From Rhodocyclales bacterium (GTDB lineage: Bacteria > Pseudomonadota > Gammaproteobacteria > Burkholderiales > Rhodocyclaceae), in the NCBI GenBank assembly GCA_016177805.1, contig JACOUN010000112.1, positions 1-37,343 of the forward strand: 37,343 nt of DNA. The letters run 5' to 3'. The notes beneath the pieces are model-generated. The model searched no databases, was not told where the DNA came from, and saw only the letters and a list, made by a program, of their open reading frames with translations. Positions 10,659-19,992 of the stretch are shown here, one piece after another; position 1 is the stretch's first letter; each line of letters opens with the position of its first letter. The position numbers and the translations under genes are program-made.

Positions 10659-11681
10659 ATGGTTCGCCTGGATGAACTGGTTGCGCGCTTTGGCGGTGAG
10701 CTTGTCGGTGATGGCGCGACCACCGTTGCTCGCGTAGCGACGCTGGACAAGGCCGGGGAGGGCGATATCGCCTTCCTGGCCAATCCCAAGTACGCCTCCC
10801 AACTTGAAAGTTGCAAGGCTACGGCGGTTATCGTGGCCGCATCGTCGCGCGGGCGTACTTCGCGACCACGGATCGTGGTGGATGATCCTTACCTCTATTT
10901 CGCGCGGGTGGCCCGACTGTTCCATCCCCCGCGACTGCCCGATGCGGGCATCGATGCGTCGGCGCGCGTGTACAGCCCGGTGCCGGCCAACGTCAGTGTG
11001 GGTCCAGGGGCCACGGTCGGGGCGGACGTGGTGATTGCCGATGCTGTCGTGATCGGGGCGGGTTGCCATGTCGGCAACGGTGCGCGCATCGGCGAGGGCA
11101 CGCGGCTGCATCCGAACGTGACGGTGTACGCGGACTGCGTCCTCGGCCGCGACTGCATCGTCCATTCCGGTGCCGTGATCGGCGCCGACGGATTCGGTTT
11201 CGCGCGCGAGCGTGATGGCACCTGGCTCAAGATACCCCAGACCGGGCGGGTTATCATCGGCGATGACGTGGAGATCGGCGCGAATACCACCATAGACCGT
11301 GGCGCGCTTGACGACACCGTGATCGGCGATGGGGTCAAGCTCGACAACCAGATCCAGATCGCGCACAACGTCCGGATCGGTGCCCGCACCGCCATCGCCG
11401 GTTGTGTCGGCATCGCCGGCAGCACCGTGATCGGTGAGCGCTGCATGATAGGCGGACAGGCCGGCATCATCGGGCACCTGAGCATCGCCGACGATGTCGT
11501 GGTATCGGCCGGTACGCTGGTGACCAAGTCGATACGACGCAAGGGCGTCTATACCGCCAATCTGCCGGTCCAGGAACACGCCGGATGGGTCCGGAACTTC
11601 GCGCACCTGCGCCACCTCGACGCGCTGGTCGAGCGGGTACGTGCACTCGAACAACAACTTGAAGACCGCAAGGCCACGTGA
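10659..11681 (+). CDS. lpxD: UDP-3-O-acylglucosamine N-acyltransferase LpxD
   Basis: LpxD adds the second acyl chain (amide-linked 3-hydroxyacyl from acyl-ACP) to UDP-glucosamine in lipid A synthesis. The N-terminal uridine-binding domain (about 1-100; [16 protein letters not shown]) is followed by a left-handed beta helix of hexapeptide repeats (about 105-300) and a C-terminal helix. The proposed catalytic His is H236 in QIAHNV. The length of 340 matches E. coli (341). The TGA overlaps the fabZ GTG start (GTGA at 11678-11681), so the two are translationally coupled. Confidence 0.97.
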   Translation: MVRLDELVARFGGELVGDGATTVARVATLDKAGEGDIAFLANPKYASQLESCKATAVIVAASSRGRTSRPRIVVDDPYLYFARVARLFHPPRLPDAGIDASARVYSPVPANVSVGPGATVGADVVIADAVVIGAGCHVGNGARIGEGTRLHPNVTVYADCVLGRDCIVHSGAVIGADGFGFARERDGTWLKIPQTGRVIIGDDVEIGANTTIDRGALDDTVIGDGVKLDNQIQIAHNVRIGARTAIAGCVGIAGSTVIGERCMIGGQAGIIGHLSIADDVVVSAGTLVTKSIRRKGVYTANLPVQEHAGWVRNFAHLRHLDALVERVRALEQQLEDRKAT

Positions 11682-12124
11682 ACACAATGGACATCAACGA
11701 AATTCTCCAGTATCTGCCCCATCGTTACCCGTTCCTCCTGGTCGATCGTGTGCTGGAGATCGAAGAAGGCGTGCGTATCCTCGCACTGAAGAACGTGACG
11801 ATGAACGAGCCGTTCTTTACCGGCCACTTCCCCAACCGCCCGGTCTTTCCTGGGGTGTTGATCATGGAGGCATTGGCGCAGGCTGCGGCGATACTGTCGT
11901 TCAAGACCATGGGACACAAGCCCGATCCCGATGCGGCGGTGTACTTCGCCGGCATTGACAACGCACGCTTCAAGCGCCCGGTACTGCCGGGTGACCAGTT
12001 GCTGCTTGAGGTCAACATTTCGCGCAAGATGCGCAACATCTGGAAGTACTCCGCTGTCGCGCGAGTCGGTGACGAACTCGCGGCCGAGGCTGATCTCATG
12101 TGTGCGCTCAAGACCGCGTCATGA
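11678..12124 (+). CDS. fabZ: 3-hydroxyacyl-ACP dehydratase FabZ
   Basis: FabZ dehydrates 3-hydroxyacyl-ACP in fatty acid elongation and so competes with the Lpx acyltransferases for the same substrate pool. Hotdog fold; catalytic His and Glu are H50 in [10 protein letters not shown] and E64 in [12 protein letters not shown]. The GTG start at 11678 overlaps the lpxD stop; an in-frame ATG at 11687 ([16 protein letters not shown]) is an equally reasonable start. Length 148 (E. coli 151). The end overlaps the lpxA start by four bases (ATGA). Confidence 0.95.
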   Translation: MNTMDINEILQYLPHRYPFLLVDRVLEIEEGVRILALKNVTMNEPFFTGHFPNRPVFPGVLIMEALAQAAAILSFKTMGHKPDPDAAVYFAGIDNARFKRPVLPGDQLLLEVNISRKMRNIWKYSAVARVGDELAAEADLMCALKTAS

Positions 12125-12891
12125 TTCATCCAACCGCTCTTGTTCATCCCAGGGCACGGTTGGGCGCCAATGTTGCGGTGGGACCCTACACGATCATCGG
12201 TGAGCACGTCGAGATCGGTGACAACACGCGGGTGGGGCCGCATGTCGTGATAGAGGGCCATACTCGCATCGGTTGCGACAACGAAATATTCCAGTTCTGC
12301 TCGCTCGGCGCGGTGCCGCAGGACAAGAAGTACGATACCGAGCCGACCCGGCTGGAAATCGGCGACCGCAACACGATACGCGAGTACTGCTCCTTCAATA
12401 TCGGCACCTCCCAGGATCTGGGCGTGACCCGCCTCGGCGACGACAACTGGATCATGGCGTATGTCCATATAGCGCATGACTGCGTGGTCGGGAATCACAC
12501 CATTTTCGCCAACAACGCCACGCTGGCCGGTCATGTGGAAGTGGGTGACTGGGCGATACTGGGCGGGTTTACCGGCGTACATCAGTTTGGTCGGGTCGGG
12601 GCGCACAGTTTCTGCGGCGTGGGTACGGTGCTGTTGCAGGATTTGCCGCCGTTCGTCACGGTCGCCGGAAATCCGGCCAGACCGCATGGCATCAACAGCG
12701 AAGGGCTGAAGCGGCGGGGCTATTCGGCGCCCGGCATTGCCGCGATCAAGCGTGCCTATCGCGCGCTGTACCGCTCCGGGCTGACGCTGGACGAAGCGCG
12801 CGAGCGGATTTCCGCGATGGCCGTCGAGGCTCCAGAGGTACAGCCGTTCCTGGATTTCATCCGCGCTTCGGGGCGCGGCATCGTGCGCTGA
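12121..12891 (+). CDS. lpxA: UDP-N-acetylglucosamine acyltransferase LpxA
   Basis: LpxA performs the first step of lipid A synthesis, transferring a 3-hydroxyacyl chain from ACP to the 3-OH of UDP-GlcNAc. The start at 12121 ([15 protein letters not shown]) matches the family and overlaps the fabZ stop as ATGA; an earlier in-frame ATG at 12100 lies inside fabZ and is not favoured. The beta helix of hexapeptide repeats spans about 1-185, followed by a helical C-terminal domain ([14 protein letters not shown]). Catalytic His is H119 in VHIAHDC. Length 256 (E. coli 262). Confidence 0.97.
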   Translation: MIHPTALVHPRARLGANVAVGPYTIIGEHVEIGDNTRVGPHVVIEGHTRIGCDNEIFQFCSLGAVPQDKKYDTEPTRLEIGDRNTIREYCSFNIGTSQDLGVTRLGDDNWIMAYVHIAHDCVVGNHTIFANNATLAGHVEVGDWAILGGFTGVHQFGRVGAHSFCGVGTVLLQDLPPFVTVAGNPARPHGINSEGLKRRGYSAPGIAAIKRAYRALYRSGLTLDEARERISAMAVEAPEVQPFLDFIRASGRGIVR

Positions 12892-12907
12892 TCCGGGGCC
12901 GATTTCC

Positions 12908-14071
12908 ATGTCGGTACGTATTGCAATGGTGGCCGGTGAGACCTCCGGTGACCTCCTTGCCAGCCATCTGATCTCGGCCTTGAGTGCCCGGCTGCCGGAT
13001 ACCCGTTTCTTTGGCATCGGCGGCCCGCGCATGCAATCCGCTGGCTTCGATGCCTGGTGGCCGTGCGAGCGCCTCGCGGTGCACGGCTACGTCGATGCGC
13101 TCAAGCGCTACCGCGAGTTGTCGGCGATGCGCAAGGCGCTGTTGGCGAGGCTGCTGAAAGCCCCCCCGGACCTGTTCATCGCGGTCGATGCGCCGGATTT
13201 CAACCTGTGGCTGGAACGACGCCTGCGCGATCGCGGCATTCCGACCGTGCACTTCGTCAGCCCGTCGATATGGGCATGGCGGGGCGGGCGGATCAAGGGC
13301 ATAGGGCGGGCGGTCACGCATATGCTGTGCTTGTTTCCGTTCGAACCGGCGCTGTACGAAAATGCCGGGATACCCGCCAGTTACGTGGGCCATCCGCTGG
13401 CCGACGTGTTCCCGCTCGTGCCGGATCGTGGTGCCGCGCGTGAGCGCCTCCACCTGCACGAGAACGCGCTGGTGGTGGCGCTGCTGCCCGGCAGTCGCGA
13501 ATCCGAGGTGCGCAATCTCGCCGCGACCTATATCGCGGCGGCGCGGCTGCTGACCGAGCGCCACCCCGGCGTCACGCTGCTGGTGCCGCTCGCGACGCGT
13601 GAAACGCGCCTCCTGTTCGAGCAGGCTCTGTACGATGCGGGCGCGCCGGATCTGCCGCTGCGCATCCTGTTCGGCCACGCGGTCGACGCGATGACCGCCG
13701 CCGACATGGTGCTGGTGGCAAGTGGCACGGCGTCGCTGGAGGCGGCGCTGCTCAAGCGCCCGATGGTGATCAGCTACCGGATGGGCAAGTGGCAGTATCG
13801 GTTGATGAAACGCATGGCCTACCTGCCGTGGGTAGGGCTACCCAATATCCTGTGTCGCGATACGGTGGTGCCGGAACTGCTGCAGGACGATGCAACGCCC
13901 GAGGCGCTTGCCAATGCGCTCGACCGCTGGCTAGCCGACGCCGACGCCCGCGCGGCGCTGGTGCAACGATTCACCGATCTGCACCTTGAACTGCGCCAGA
14001 ACACCGCGCAACGCGCGGCCGACGTGGTGTTGTCGTACCTGCCTGGTGCTGGTGGGCGCGGTGCGGCCTGA
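12908..14071 (+). CDS. lpxB: Lipid A disaccharide synthase LpxB
   Basis: LpxB is a GT19 family peripheral inner-membrane glycosyltransferase that joins lipid X and UDP-2,3-diacylglucosamine into the tetra-acyl disaccharide. It opens with MVAGETSGDLLASHL, the family signature, followed by FGIGGPRMQ. AVDAPDFN carries the proposed catalytic Asp region, FVSPSIWAWRGGR the conserved membrane-facing segment, and ALLPGSRESEV and ASGTASLEAALLKRPMV the nucleotide-binding half. Length 387 (E. coli 382). It follows lpxA by 16 bases. Confidence 0.96.
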   Translation: MSVRIAMVAGETSGDLLASHLISALSARLPDTRFFGIGGPRMQSAGFDAWWPCERLAVHGYVDALKRYRELSAMRKALLARLLKAPPDLFIAVDAPDFNLWLERRLRDRGIPTVHFVSPSIWAWRGGRIKGIGRAVTHMLCLFPFEPALYENAGIPASYVGHPLADVFPLVPDRGAARERLHLHENALVVALLPGSRESEVRNLAATYIAAARLLTERHPGVTLLVPLATRETRLLFEQALYDAGAPDLPLRILFGHAVDAMTAADMVLVASGTASLEAALLKRPMVISYRMGKWQYRLMKRMAYLPWVGLPNILCRDTVVPELLQDDATPEALANALDRWLADADARAALVQRFTDLHLELRQNTAQRAADVVLSYLPGAGGRGAA

Positions 14072-14098
14072 CGCCCTCACATGAATACGGGAAATGTC

Positions 14099-14680
14099 AT
14101 GGAATACGCAGCCGCAGGCCAGCGGATATGTGGTGTCGACGAGGCCGGGCGCGGCCCGCTGTGCGGCTCGGTGGTCGCTGCGGCGGTGATACTCGACCCG
14201 CTCCACCCGATCGTCGGACTGAACGACTCGAAGAAGCTCAGCGCGCGCGCGCGCACGCGCCTGGCGGCGCAGATACGTGAGCATGCGCTGGCGTGGGCGG
14301 TGGCCGAAGCCAGCGTGGAAGAGATCGACACGCTCAACATCCTGCACGCCACCATGCTGGCGATGCAGCGCGCGGTCGAGGCGCTGGCCGTTGTTCCGGA
14401 TCTGGTGCGCGTGGACGGCAATCGCAGCCCCAAGCTGTCCGTGCCGTGCGAAACTGTGGTCAAGGGCGACGCCAAGGTCGCTGCGATCGCGGCGGCTTCG
14501 ATACTGGCCAAGACGATGCGCGACGCGCAGATGGAAGCACTCGACACTCAATATCCGGCGTACGGGTTCGCGCGCCACAAAGGCTACCCCACCGCCGCGC
14601 ACCTGGAGGCGTTGCGCCGCTACGGGGTCATCGATTGCTACAGGCGCAGTTTCGCGCCGGTGCGTGACCTGCTCGCTTGA
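14099..14680 (+). CDS. rnhB: Ribonuclease HII
   Basis: RNase HII cuts at ribonucleotides embedded in DNA and starts ribonucleotide excision repair. The DEDD metal-binding residues include D14 and E15 in [10 protein letters not shown], an Asp in [10 protein letters not shown] and the Asp in the [17 protein letters not shown] block. The family C-terminal [16 protein letters not shown] is present. I start at ATG 14099, preceded by GGGA at 6 bases (193 residues). An in-frame ATG at 14081 with no SD would give 199 residues, and E. coli RnhB has 198, so the upstream start remains possible. Location after lpxB is usual in proteobacteria. Confidence 0.93.
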   Translation: MEYAAAGQRICGVDEAGRGPLCGSVVAAAVILDPLHPIVGLNDSKKLSARARTRLAAQIREHALAWAVAEASVEEIDTLNILHATMLAMQRAVEALAVVPDLVRVDGNRSPKLSVPCETVVKGDAKVAAIAAASILAKTMRDAQMEALDTQYPAYGFARHKGYPTAAHLEALRRYGVIDCYRRSFAPVRDLLA

Positions 14681-14699
14681 TCAACAGGAGGGTTTCAGC

Positions 14700-15158
14700 A
14701 TGAGTGTTCATCACCTGATGTTGTTCGTGCACGTTTCCAGTGTGGTCGTGTGGATAGGGGGGATGGCGTTTGCCTACTTTTGCCTTCGCCCGGCGGCCGT
14801 CGCGCTGCCACCGCCGCAACGCCTGACGCTATGGGCGGGGGTGTTGTCGCGCTTCTTCCAGCAGGTATGGATTGTGATCGTGCTGATCCTGGCTTCAGGC
14901 TTTTCCATGCTGTTCGAAACCGGCTATGCGCGCGCGCCATTGCCGTGGAACCTGATGCAGGGCACCGGCATCGTCATGGTCGCGGTATTCGTTTCGATCT
15001 GGGCCGGACCGTGGCGGGCGCTGCAGATTTCGGTCGCCGCCGAAGACTGGGCACGCGGCGCCAAGGCCCTGAACCGCATCCGTCAGCGGGTCGCCTTCAA
15101 CCTGGCGCTGGGGGCGCTAACCATCGCGATCGCGACCCTGGGCCAGGCGTGGCGATGA
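14700..15158 (+). CDS. CopD-family integral membrane protein
   Basis: A 152-residue hydrophobic protein with about four membrane helices (near 5-27, 48-72, 82-102, 128-150). The first, with LMLFVHVSSVVVWIGGMAFA, has the His and WIGG pattern of CopD-like proteins (four-helix, possibly haem or copper associated). A consensus AGGAGG (14686-14691) sits 8 bases before the ATG, the strongest ribosome binding site in this part, suggesting independent high translation. The stop overlaps the next gene by four bases. The substrate is unknown; a copper role is a family label, not something the sequence proves. Confidence 0.8.
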   Translation: MSVHHLMLFVHVSSVVVWIGGMAFAYFCLRPAAVALPPPQRLTLWAGVLSRFFQQVWIVIVLILASGFSMLFETGYARAPLPWNLMQGTGIVMVAVFVSIWAGPWRALQISVAAEDWARGAKALNRIRQRVAFNLALGALTIAIATLGQAWR

Positions 15159-15940
15159 GGTCGCTGACTTCGCGCGACAACCCGTACGTCAAGCACCTTT
15201 ACGGCCTCACCCATTCGGCGCGGGATCGCCGCGACGCCGGACAGACCGTGCTCGACGGAGCGCACCTGGTCAAGGCCGCCATCGATGCCGAACGCCCCGT
15301 GGCGGAACTGGTGGTGAGTGACCAGGGTTTGCGCAACGGCGAGATCGTGATCGTGCTAGAACGCTGCGGCGGCGTCGCGGTGACGCATCTGAGTGATGCC
15401 CTGTTCGCGCACGTCAGCCCGGTCGATACGCCCTCGGGCGTGCTCGGTGTGATGAGCATGCCACCCGCGCCTCCTCCGCCGGATCTTTCCCGTTCGCTGG
15501 TGGTGCTCGATGGCGTGCAGGATCCAGGCAACCTCGGCACGTTGCTGCGCACCGCGGCCGCAGCCGGAATTGGCGACGTGCTGCTCACGCCCGGCTGCGC
15601 CCAGGCGTGGTCGCCGCGCGTATTGCGCGCCGGAATGGGCGGGCACTTTGCCCTGCGCATCCATGAGCAGCTTGATGTGCTGGATGTGTTGCAGCACTAT
15701 CAGGGGGAAATCCTCGCCACCGGTGTCGGGCAGGAGGCGTTCGATCTGTATGCACTCGATCTGAGCGGCGCGGTGGCATGGCTCTTCGGTGCTGAAGGCA
15801 AGGGGCTTTCCGAAGCCTTGTTGTCGTTCGCGAGCCGGCGCGTCACCATACCGATGGCGGCAGCGGTCGAGTCGCTCAATGTGGCCGTAGCCGCTGCGGT
15901 GTGCCTGTTCGAACAGCGGCGCCAGCGAAGCGTGGCATGA
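15155..15940 (+). CDS. TrmH/SpoU-family RNA 2'-O-methyltransferase
   Basis: A SPOUT-fold, SAM-dependent RNA ribose methyltransferase of 261 residues. The N-terminal substrate-binding domain (LTSRDNPYVKHLYGLTHSAR, QTVLDGAHLVKAAI) is followed by the three SpoU motifs: LDGVQDPGNLGTLLRTA (motif 1, with the conserved Asn and Arg), WLFGAEGKGLS (motif 2) and IPMAAAVESLNVAVAAAV (motif 3), which together form the knotted SAM site. The ATG overlaps the preceding stop (ATGA), so the longer open frame upstream is not used. The target (23S rRNA or tRNA) cannot be decided from sequence. Confidence 0.9.
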   Translation: MRSLTSRDNPYVKHLYGLTHSARDRRDAGQTVLDGAHLVKAAIDAERPVAELVVSDQGLRNGEIVIVLERCGGVAVTHLSDALFAHVSPVDTPSGVLGVMSMPPAPPPPDLSRSLVVLDGVQDPGNLGTLLRTAAAAGIGDVLLTPGCAQAWSPRVLRAGMGGHFALRIHEQLDVLDVLQHYQGEILATGVGQEAFDLYALDLSGAVAWLFGAEGKGLSEALLSFASRRVTIPMAAAVESLNVAVAAAVCLFEQRRQRSVA

Positions 15941-15963
15941 ATCAAGCATAATTGCGATGGCGG

Positions 15964-15992
15964 TTGACAGCGGCGGCACGCTGACAGCATCC
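15964..15992 (+). promoter_or_regulatory. Weak promoter candidate before the 178-residue protein
   Basis: A perfect TTGACA (15964-15969) is followed after 17-18 bases only by a poor -10 (CATCCT). TGACAGC occurs twice 17 bases apart. Downstream, CCCGC-TTC-GCGGG forms a small hairpin in the leader at about 16013-16025. Positional support only. Confidence 0.25.
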
Positions 15993-16071
15993 TTGTGTCG
16001 GGATGTTGTCGTCCCGCTTCGCGGGGGCGATCCAGGACGCAATTCGTGTGCCTGGCATGGAGGAGAATAAG

Positions 16072-16608
16072 ATGACGCTGATCTACACCAAGACCCAGAA
16101 AGGGCATGACGAAGTAGGTGCGCGCACTGGAGGGTTGACGCCACGCGTGCGGCGATTGCTGATCTTCATAGACGGCAAACGCACCAACGAGCAGTTGCAG
16201 GCCATGGTGGGCGACGCGTCGGTCGCCGAGAGCATCGAACTGCTCAGGGCCAGCGGCTATATCGAAGAACTGTCGGGGGCGGCGCCCGCCGCTGCGGAAG
16301 CAGTAGCGGCAGTGGCGCAGGCAACTCCCATCGCCGCGGCAACCGCCGCCCCCTCGTCAACCGCCGTGGACCCGCGTGTGCTCGACGTGGCGCACAAGCT
16401 GATGCTCAACTCACTGTCCGACTACACCGGGCCGCTCAAGTACCGGGCGCTGATGCAGCGGATACGCGAGGAATCCACCATCAATGGGCTGAAGCAACTC
16501 ACCGAGGAATGGTATGAGGCGGTCAACGACAATCCCGCCGCGTCGTTCGCCGTCGATGAGCTGAAACACCAGATCCTGGATACCCTGAACGGACATCCGC
16601 ATCACTGA
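16072..16608 (+). CDS. Conserved-looking protein of unknown function (two domains, Ala-rich linker)
   Basis: I do not recognise this family with confidence. The start at 16072 is chosen for AGGAG 6-8 bases upstream; the frame is open 23 codons earlier without support. The 178-residue protein has an N-terminal segment (about 1-65: MTLIYTKTQKGHDEVGAR, then LTPRVRRLLIFIDGKRTNEQL and a helical LLRASGYIEEL) that looks like a small winged-helix or PqqD-like fold. A long Ala-rich linker follows (about 66-100), then a helical C-terminal domain (DPRVLDVAHKLMLNSLSDYT to the end). It has no signal peptide or membrane helix. It ends convergently with bioD, overlapping by 7 bases. Confidence 0.75.
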   Translation: MTLIYTKTQKGHDEVGARTGGLTPRVRRLLIFIDGKRTNEQLQAMVGDASVAESIELLRASGYIEELSGAAPAAAEAVAAVAQATPIAAATAAPSSTAVDPRVLDVAHKLMLNSLSDYTGPLKYRALMQRIREESTINGLKQLTEEWYEAVNDNPAASFAVDELKHQILDTLNGHPHH

Positions 16609-17288
16609 ACGCCTTGCGGAAGGGTGAGGGCGAGTGCCGTCGAGACCGGGTCCGGGTTGGGCAGGAAAGGTAATTCGCCCAACAGGGGCGCCTGGATCAG
16701 GCGCCGCAGCGCGGCCAGGTTCTCGGCGTGGCACGCCATGTCCGGGTCTATCCGGTTCGCGACCCAGCCGGCGAGCCGCAGCCCGCGTGCCTTGATCGCT
16801 TCGCAGGTCAGCAGGCTGTGATTGATGCAGCCCAGCCGCATCCCGACCACCAGGATTACCGGCGCGCCCAGTTGCACCGCAAGGTCGGCGCTGTCGAAAT
16901 CCTCCCCCAGCGGCACCATGAATCCGCCCACCCCTTCTATCAACACCACCTCGGCGCGCGCGCGCAGCGTTTCAAAGGCGTCAATGATGGGGCGTGCTTC
17001 GATGCGCACGTTCTCGTGTGCAGCGGCGAGGTGGGGGGCGATCGCTTCCCTGAAGCAATAGGGATTCTGCAACGCCAGCCCTGGGTCGAAGCTGCTCGCT
17101 GCCCGCAACCACGCGACGTCATCATTGAGCCACTCGCCATTGAGCAGTTCGGCTCCGGCCGCGACCGGCTTCATCCCGACCGCGCTCAAGCCCTTGTTGC
17201 GGGCAGCGTGCAACAGCGCGCAGGTGACGTGGGTCTTGCCGACACCGGTGTCGGTGCCACATACAAACCAGGCGAGAGCGTGTTTCAT
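16602..17288 (-). CDS. bioD: ATP-dependent dethiobiotin synthetase
   Basis: BioD closes the ureido ring of dethiobiotin from 7,8-diaminopelargonate, CO2 and ATP, the penultimate step of biotin synthesis. The P-loop GTDTGVGKT is at 11-19, the substrate-contacting GMKPVAAG follows near residue 38, and IEGVGGFMVPLGED is the second conserved block. Length 228 (E. coli 225). It is the last gene of the bio operon and overlaps the bioC end by four bases (17285-17288). Confidence 0.96.
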   Translation of the reverse strand: MKHALAWFVCGTDTGVGKTHVTCALLHAARNKGLSAVGMKPVAAGAELLNGEWLNDDVAWLRAASSFDPGLALQNPYCFREAIAPHLAAAHENVRIEARPIIDAFETLRARAEVVLIEGVGGFMVPLGEDFDSADLAVQLGAPVILVVGMRLGCINHSLLTCEAIKARGLRLAGWVANRIDPDMACHAENLAALRRLIQAPLLGELPFLPNPDPVSTALALTLPQGVQ

Positions 17289-18100
17289 GCTTGAGTTCCG
17301 TTCTTCCGGAGTGCCAGAAAGATCACATCGTAAGTCGCCGGGAGTAACTGGTCCGGGCGGCGGTGTTGTTCGTAGCGCGCCTCAAGGGTGCGCCACGCGC
17401 CGCGCCCCAACGGCTGGCGCCGCCGTTCGGGGCCGACGCTGTGCGCGCCTATGGCCTTGATGTCGCGCAGCAACTGGCGCAGCTCGGGCGCTACCGCGTA
17501 CATCGGTCGGGTGCTGGCTTCGAGTACGCTGAACCCCGCGTCGGACGCTGCTTGCCGCCAGTGGGAGGTGTCGTGAAAGCGGATTACGTGCTGCGCGCTG
17601 TCGATGGCGGAAAACGCCTCGCGTAGTTCCCAAAGCGTGTCGGGCCCCAGGGTGGCAAGCCACGCGGGCGCGCCGGGATGCAGCACGCGCGCGAATTCGG
17701 ACAGCGCCCGCGCCGGATCGCACCATTGCAGGGTCAGGCTGGACCATACCGCATCCATCGATTCGGGCGCGAGCGGCAAGGCTTCGAGATCGGCGCAGAC
17801 GGGCAGGTGAGGGCTTTCGGGCGGCTGCGCGGCGGGAATGCGGCGCAGCATGGCCGGGGCGAAATCCAGCGCGACGCGACGCGCCTCGGGAAAACGCTGT
17901 GCGAGCAAGCCAAGACCGTAGCCGGTGCCGCAGCCGGCATCGAGTATCGAAGCCACCGGGCGCGTGGGCGGGTGGCGGTCGAGCAGGGTGGCCAGCGCGT
18001 GGCAGATCTCGCGCTGGATCGCCGCCGCGTCGTCATAGCTGTCGGCCGCGCGGTTGAAGGCCTGGCGTACCGCCCGCTTGTGTTCGTTACGCTCGCTCAC
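17285..18100 (-). CDS. bioC: Malonyl-ACP O-methyltransferase
   Basis: BioC methylates malonyl-ACP with SAM, disguising it as a fatty acid primer so the normal elongation machinery can make pimeloyl-ACP methyl ester. The class I methyltransferase motif ILDAGCGTGYGLGLLAQRFP is near the N-terminus, with LEALPLAPESMDAVWSSLTL as the later core. I choose GTG at 18100 (271 residues): GGCGGA lies 6 bases upstream and the start overlaps the bioH stop as GTGA. An in-frame ATG at 18106 is the alternative. The frame stays open much further upstream, but that part is antisense-free noise overlapping bioH. Confidence 0.93.
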   Translation of the reverse strand: MSERNEHKRAVRQAFNRAADSYDDAAAIQREICHALATLLDRHPPTRPVASILDAGCGTGYGLGLLAQRFPEARRVALDFAPAMLRRIPAAQPPESPHLPVCADLEALPLAPESMDAVWSSLTLQWCDPARALSEFARVLHPGAPAWLATLGPDTLWELREAFSAIDSAQHVIRFHDTSHWRQAASDAGFSVLEASTRPMYAVAPELRQLLRDIKAIGAHSVGPERRRQPLGRGAWRTLEARYEQHRRPDQLLPATYDVIFLALRKNGTQA

Positions 18101-18831
18101 GCCCATTCCGCCATCAGAGTCGTGCAGTCGAGAGGGCGCGACAGCAGCGGTGCGTGACCGCAGTCGCCGAGTATGTTCAGGGTGGCGTGCGGCAGATGCC
18201 CGGCGAGCCAGGCCGCACCGGCGACCGGCATCAACGCATCGCGCGCGCCGTGGATGACGTGCACCGGCTGCTGGATCTCGCCCAGCGTCGCACGCAGGTC
18301 GGACTCCGCCAGTATACGCAGGCCGTCGGCCAACCCGGCGCTGGGCGCGCTGGTCAATGCGTCGTTCAAACCCGCGCTGACGCCGCGCCGCCGTGCATCG
18401 CCCAATGCCTGCAACGCAACGAAGCGGCGCAGGGTGGGCAGGGGGTCGGCGGCGTAACCTTTGATGAAGCCATCGACGACACCCGATTCGAGCCCGTGCA
18501 GCCAGGGCGGGTCTTCTTGAGGCGCTGCGACGAAGCGGGCGGAGGTGTCGATCAGGACCAGCGTCGTGACGCGCTGCGGGTAACGCCGCGCCAGATCGAG
18601 CGCGATCAGACCGCCCAGCGACCAGCCGCACAGCGTCATGGTGGGCGGCAGGCTGGCGAGTACGGTATCGCTCCACGCCGCAAGGCTGCCGCGGGGCGCG
18701 GCCGGGGCGGCGCCATGTCCGGGCAGATCCGGAGTGACGACGGTCATGTGCGTAGGCAGGGCTTGCATCACGGGCGTCCACACCCTTGCGCTCAGACCCC
18801 AGCCATGCAGCAGCACCAGCGGTGTGCTCAA
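18097..18831 (-). CDS. bioH: Pimeloyl-ACP methyl ester carboxylesterase
   Basis: BioH, an alpha/beta hydrolase, removes the methyl group from pimeloyl-ACP methyl ester and so ends the BioC-initiated detour. Nucleophile Ser is in [12 protein letters not shown], the acid Asp in [10 protein letters not shown] and the His in DCGHAPLLS; the [13 protein letters not shown] opening matches E. coli BioH. I choose a TTG start at 18831: GGAG lies 8 bases upstream, and TTG overlaps the bioF stop (TTGA). This gives 244 residues (E. coli 256). No ATG or GTG gives an equally sensible N-terminus, and the frame upstream runs inside bioF. Confidence 0.9.
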   Translation of the reverse strand: MSTPLVLLHGWGLSARVWTPVMQALPTHMTVVTPDLPGHGAAPAAPRGSLAAWSDTVLASLPPTMTLCGWSLGGLIALDLARRYPQRVTTLVLIDTSARFVAAPQEDPPWLHGLESGVVDGFIKGYAADPLPTLRRFVALQALGDARRRGVSAGLNDALTSAPSAGLADGLRILAESDLRATLGEIQQPVHVIHGARDALMPVAGAAWLAGHLPHATLNILGDCGHAPLLSRPLDCTTLMAEWA

Positions 18832-19988
18832 GCGCGCGTCTCCAGCTCGTTCAAGGCGTGGGCGAGACGGGTCACGTCGTGCTGCGTATGCGACGTGCTG
18901 AGCGTGATGCGCAGCCGCGCCGAGCCGGCCGGCACCGTGGGCGGGCGGATCGCCGGTACCCACAGGCCGTCGTCCCACAGCGCGCGCGCGACGGCCACCG
19001 TTTCGGCGTTGTCGCCGATCACGACCGGCTGTATCGGGGTGCGTGAAGGCAGCACCTGCCAGCGCCGCAGGCGCAGCTCGCTTTGCAGTTGCGCGATCAG
19101 TCCGGCAAGGTGGCTACGGCGCGCGTCGCCCGCCTCGATCAGGTCCACGCTTTTCAGCAACGCCTGCGCCACGGCCGGGGGGGCGCCGGTGGTGAAGATG
19201 TAGGTGCGGGCACGCTGCAGCAGCCATTCGATCACGTCGGCGTGCCCGGCGACAAAGGCCCCCGCCACGCCGGCGGCCTTGCCCAGCGTGCCCATGTAGA
19301 TCAGCCGCCACGACGCGAGCGCGGCCTCGGCGACCGTGCCGCGCCCTTGCGGACCCAGCACGCCGAAGCCATGGGCGTCATCGACCACCAGCCACGCGTC
19401 GAAGCGCTCGGCCAGCGCCAGCAACCCCGCCAGCGGTGCGACGTCGCCATCCATGCTGAACACGCTGTCGGTGACGATGAGCTTGCGCCTGGCGTCGCTG
19501 CTGGCGAGCATGCGCTCCAGCGCGACAAGATCGACGTGCGGGTAGCGGTGCACATCGGCGCGCGTGAGCAGCGCGCCGTCGATCAGCGAGGCATGGTTGA
19601 GGCGGTCGGCGAACACCGCGTCGCCACGCCCGACCAGCGCCGGCAGGATGCCGGCGTTCGCCATGTAGCCGGTGGAAAAGTACAAGGCCCGTTCGCAGCC
19701 GACGAAGGTGGCGAGGCGGGCTTCCAGCGCGTCATGCACGGCGTAGTGCCCGCTCACCAGATGCGACGCGCCCGATCCGACGCCCCAGCGTAGCGCGCCA
19801 TCCTGCAGGGCCAGCACCAGCTCCTGGTCGGCCGCCAGACCGAGGTAATCATTGCTGCAAAACGCCAGCAGCTCACGCCCGTCCACCCGCACATGCGGGC
19901 CGCACGGGGAGTCGAGGCTGCGGCGTGTCCGGCGCAACGCGCGGGTGTCGAGATCGGCCAGATCGGCCTGCAATTGATCGAGCAGCAT
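18828..19988 (-). CDS. bioF: 8-amino-7-oxononanoate synthase
   Basis: BioF, a PLP-dependent alpha-oxoamine synthase, condenses pimeloyl-ACP with L-alanine. PLP Lys is in [14 protein letters not shown]; the cofactor-binding [11 protein letters not shown], the [12 protein letters not shown] block and [10 protein letters not shown] are the usual markers. Length 386 (E. coli 384). It starts 4 bases after bioA and its stop overlaps the bioH start. Confidence 0.96.
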   Translation of the reverse strand: MLLDQLQADLADLDTRALRRTRRSLDSPCGPHVRVDGRELLAFCSNDYLGLAADQELVLALQDGALRWGVGSGASHLVSGHYAVHDALEARLATFVGCERALYFSTGYMANAGILPALVGRGDAVFADRLNHASLIDGALLTRADVHRYPHVDLVALERMLASSDARRKLIVTDSVFSMDGDVAPLAGLLALAERFDAWLVVDDAHGFGVLGPQGRGTVAEAALASWRLIYMGTLGKAAGVAGAFVAGHADVIEWLLQRARTYIFTTGAPPAVAQALLKSVDLIEAGDARRSHLAGLIAQLQSELRLRRWQVLPSRTPIQPVVIGDNAETVAVARALWDDGLWVPAIRPPTVPAGSARLRITLSTSHTQHDVTRLAHALNELETRA

Positions 19989-19992
19989 GGTG

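Noticed and set aside
14081-14098. Upstream ATG start of rnhB
   Set aside because: In frame and possible, but lacks an SD; the ATG at 14099 has GGGA at 6 bases. Not excluded.
16003-16071. Longer N-terminus of the 178-residue protein
   Set aside because: Includes a hairpin-rich leader and lies before a clear AGGAG site; not supported as coding.
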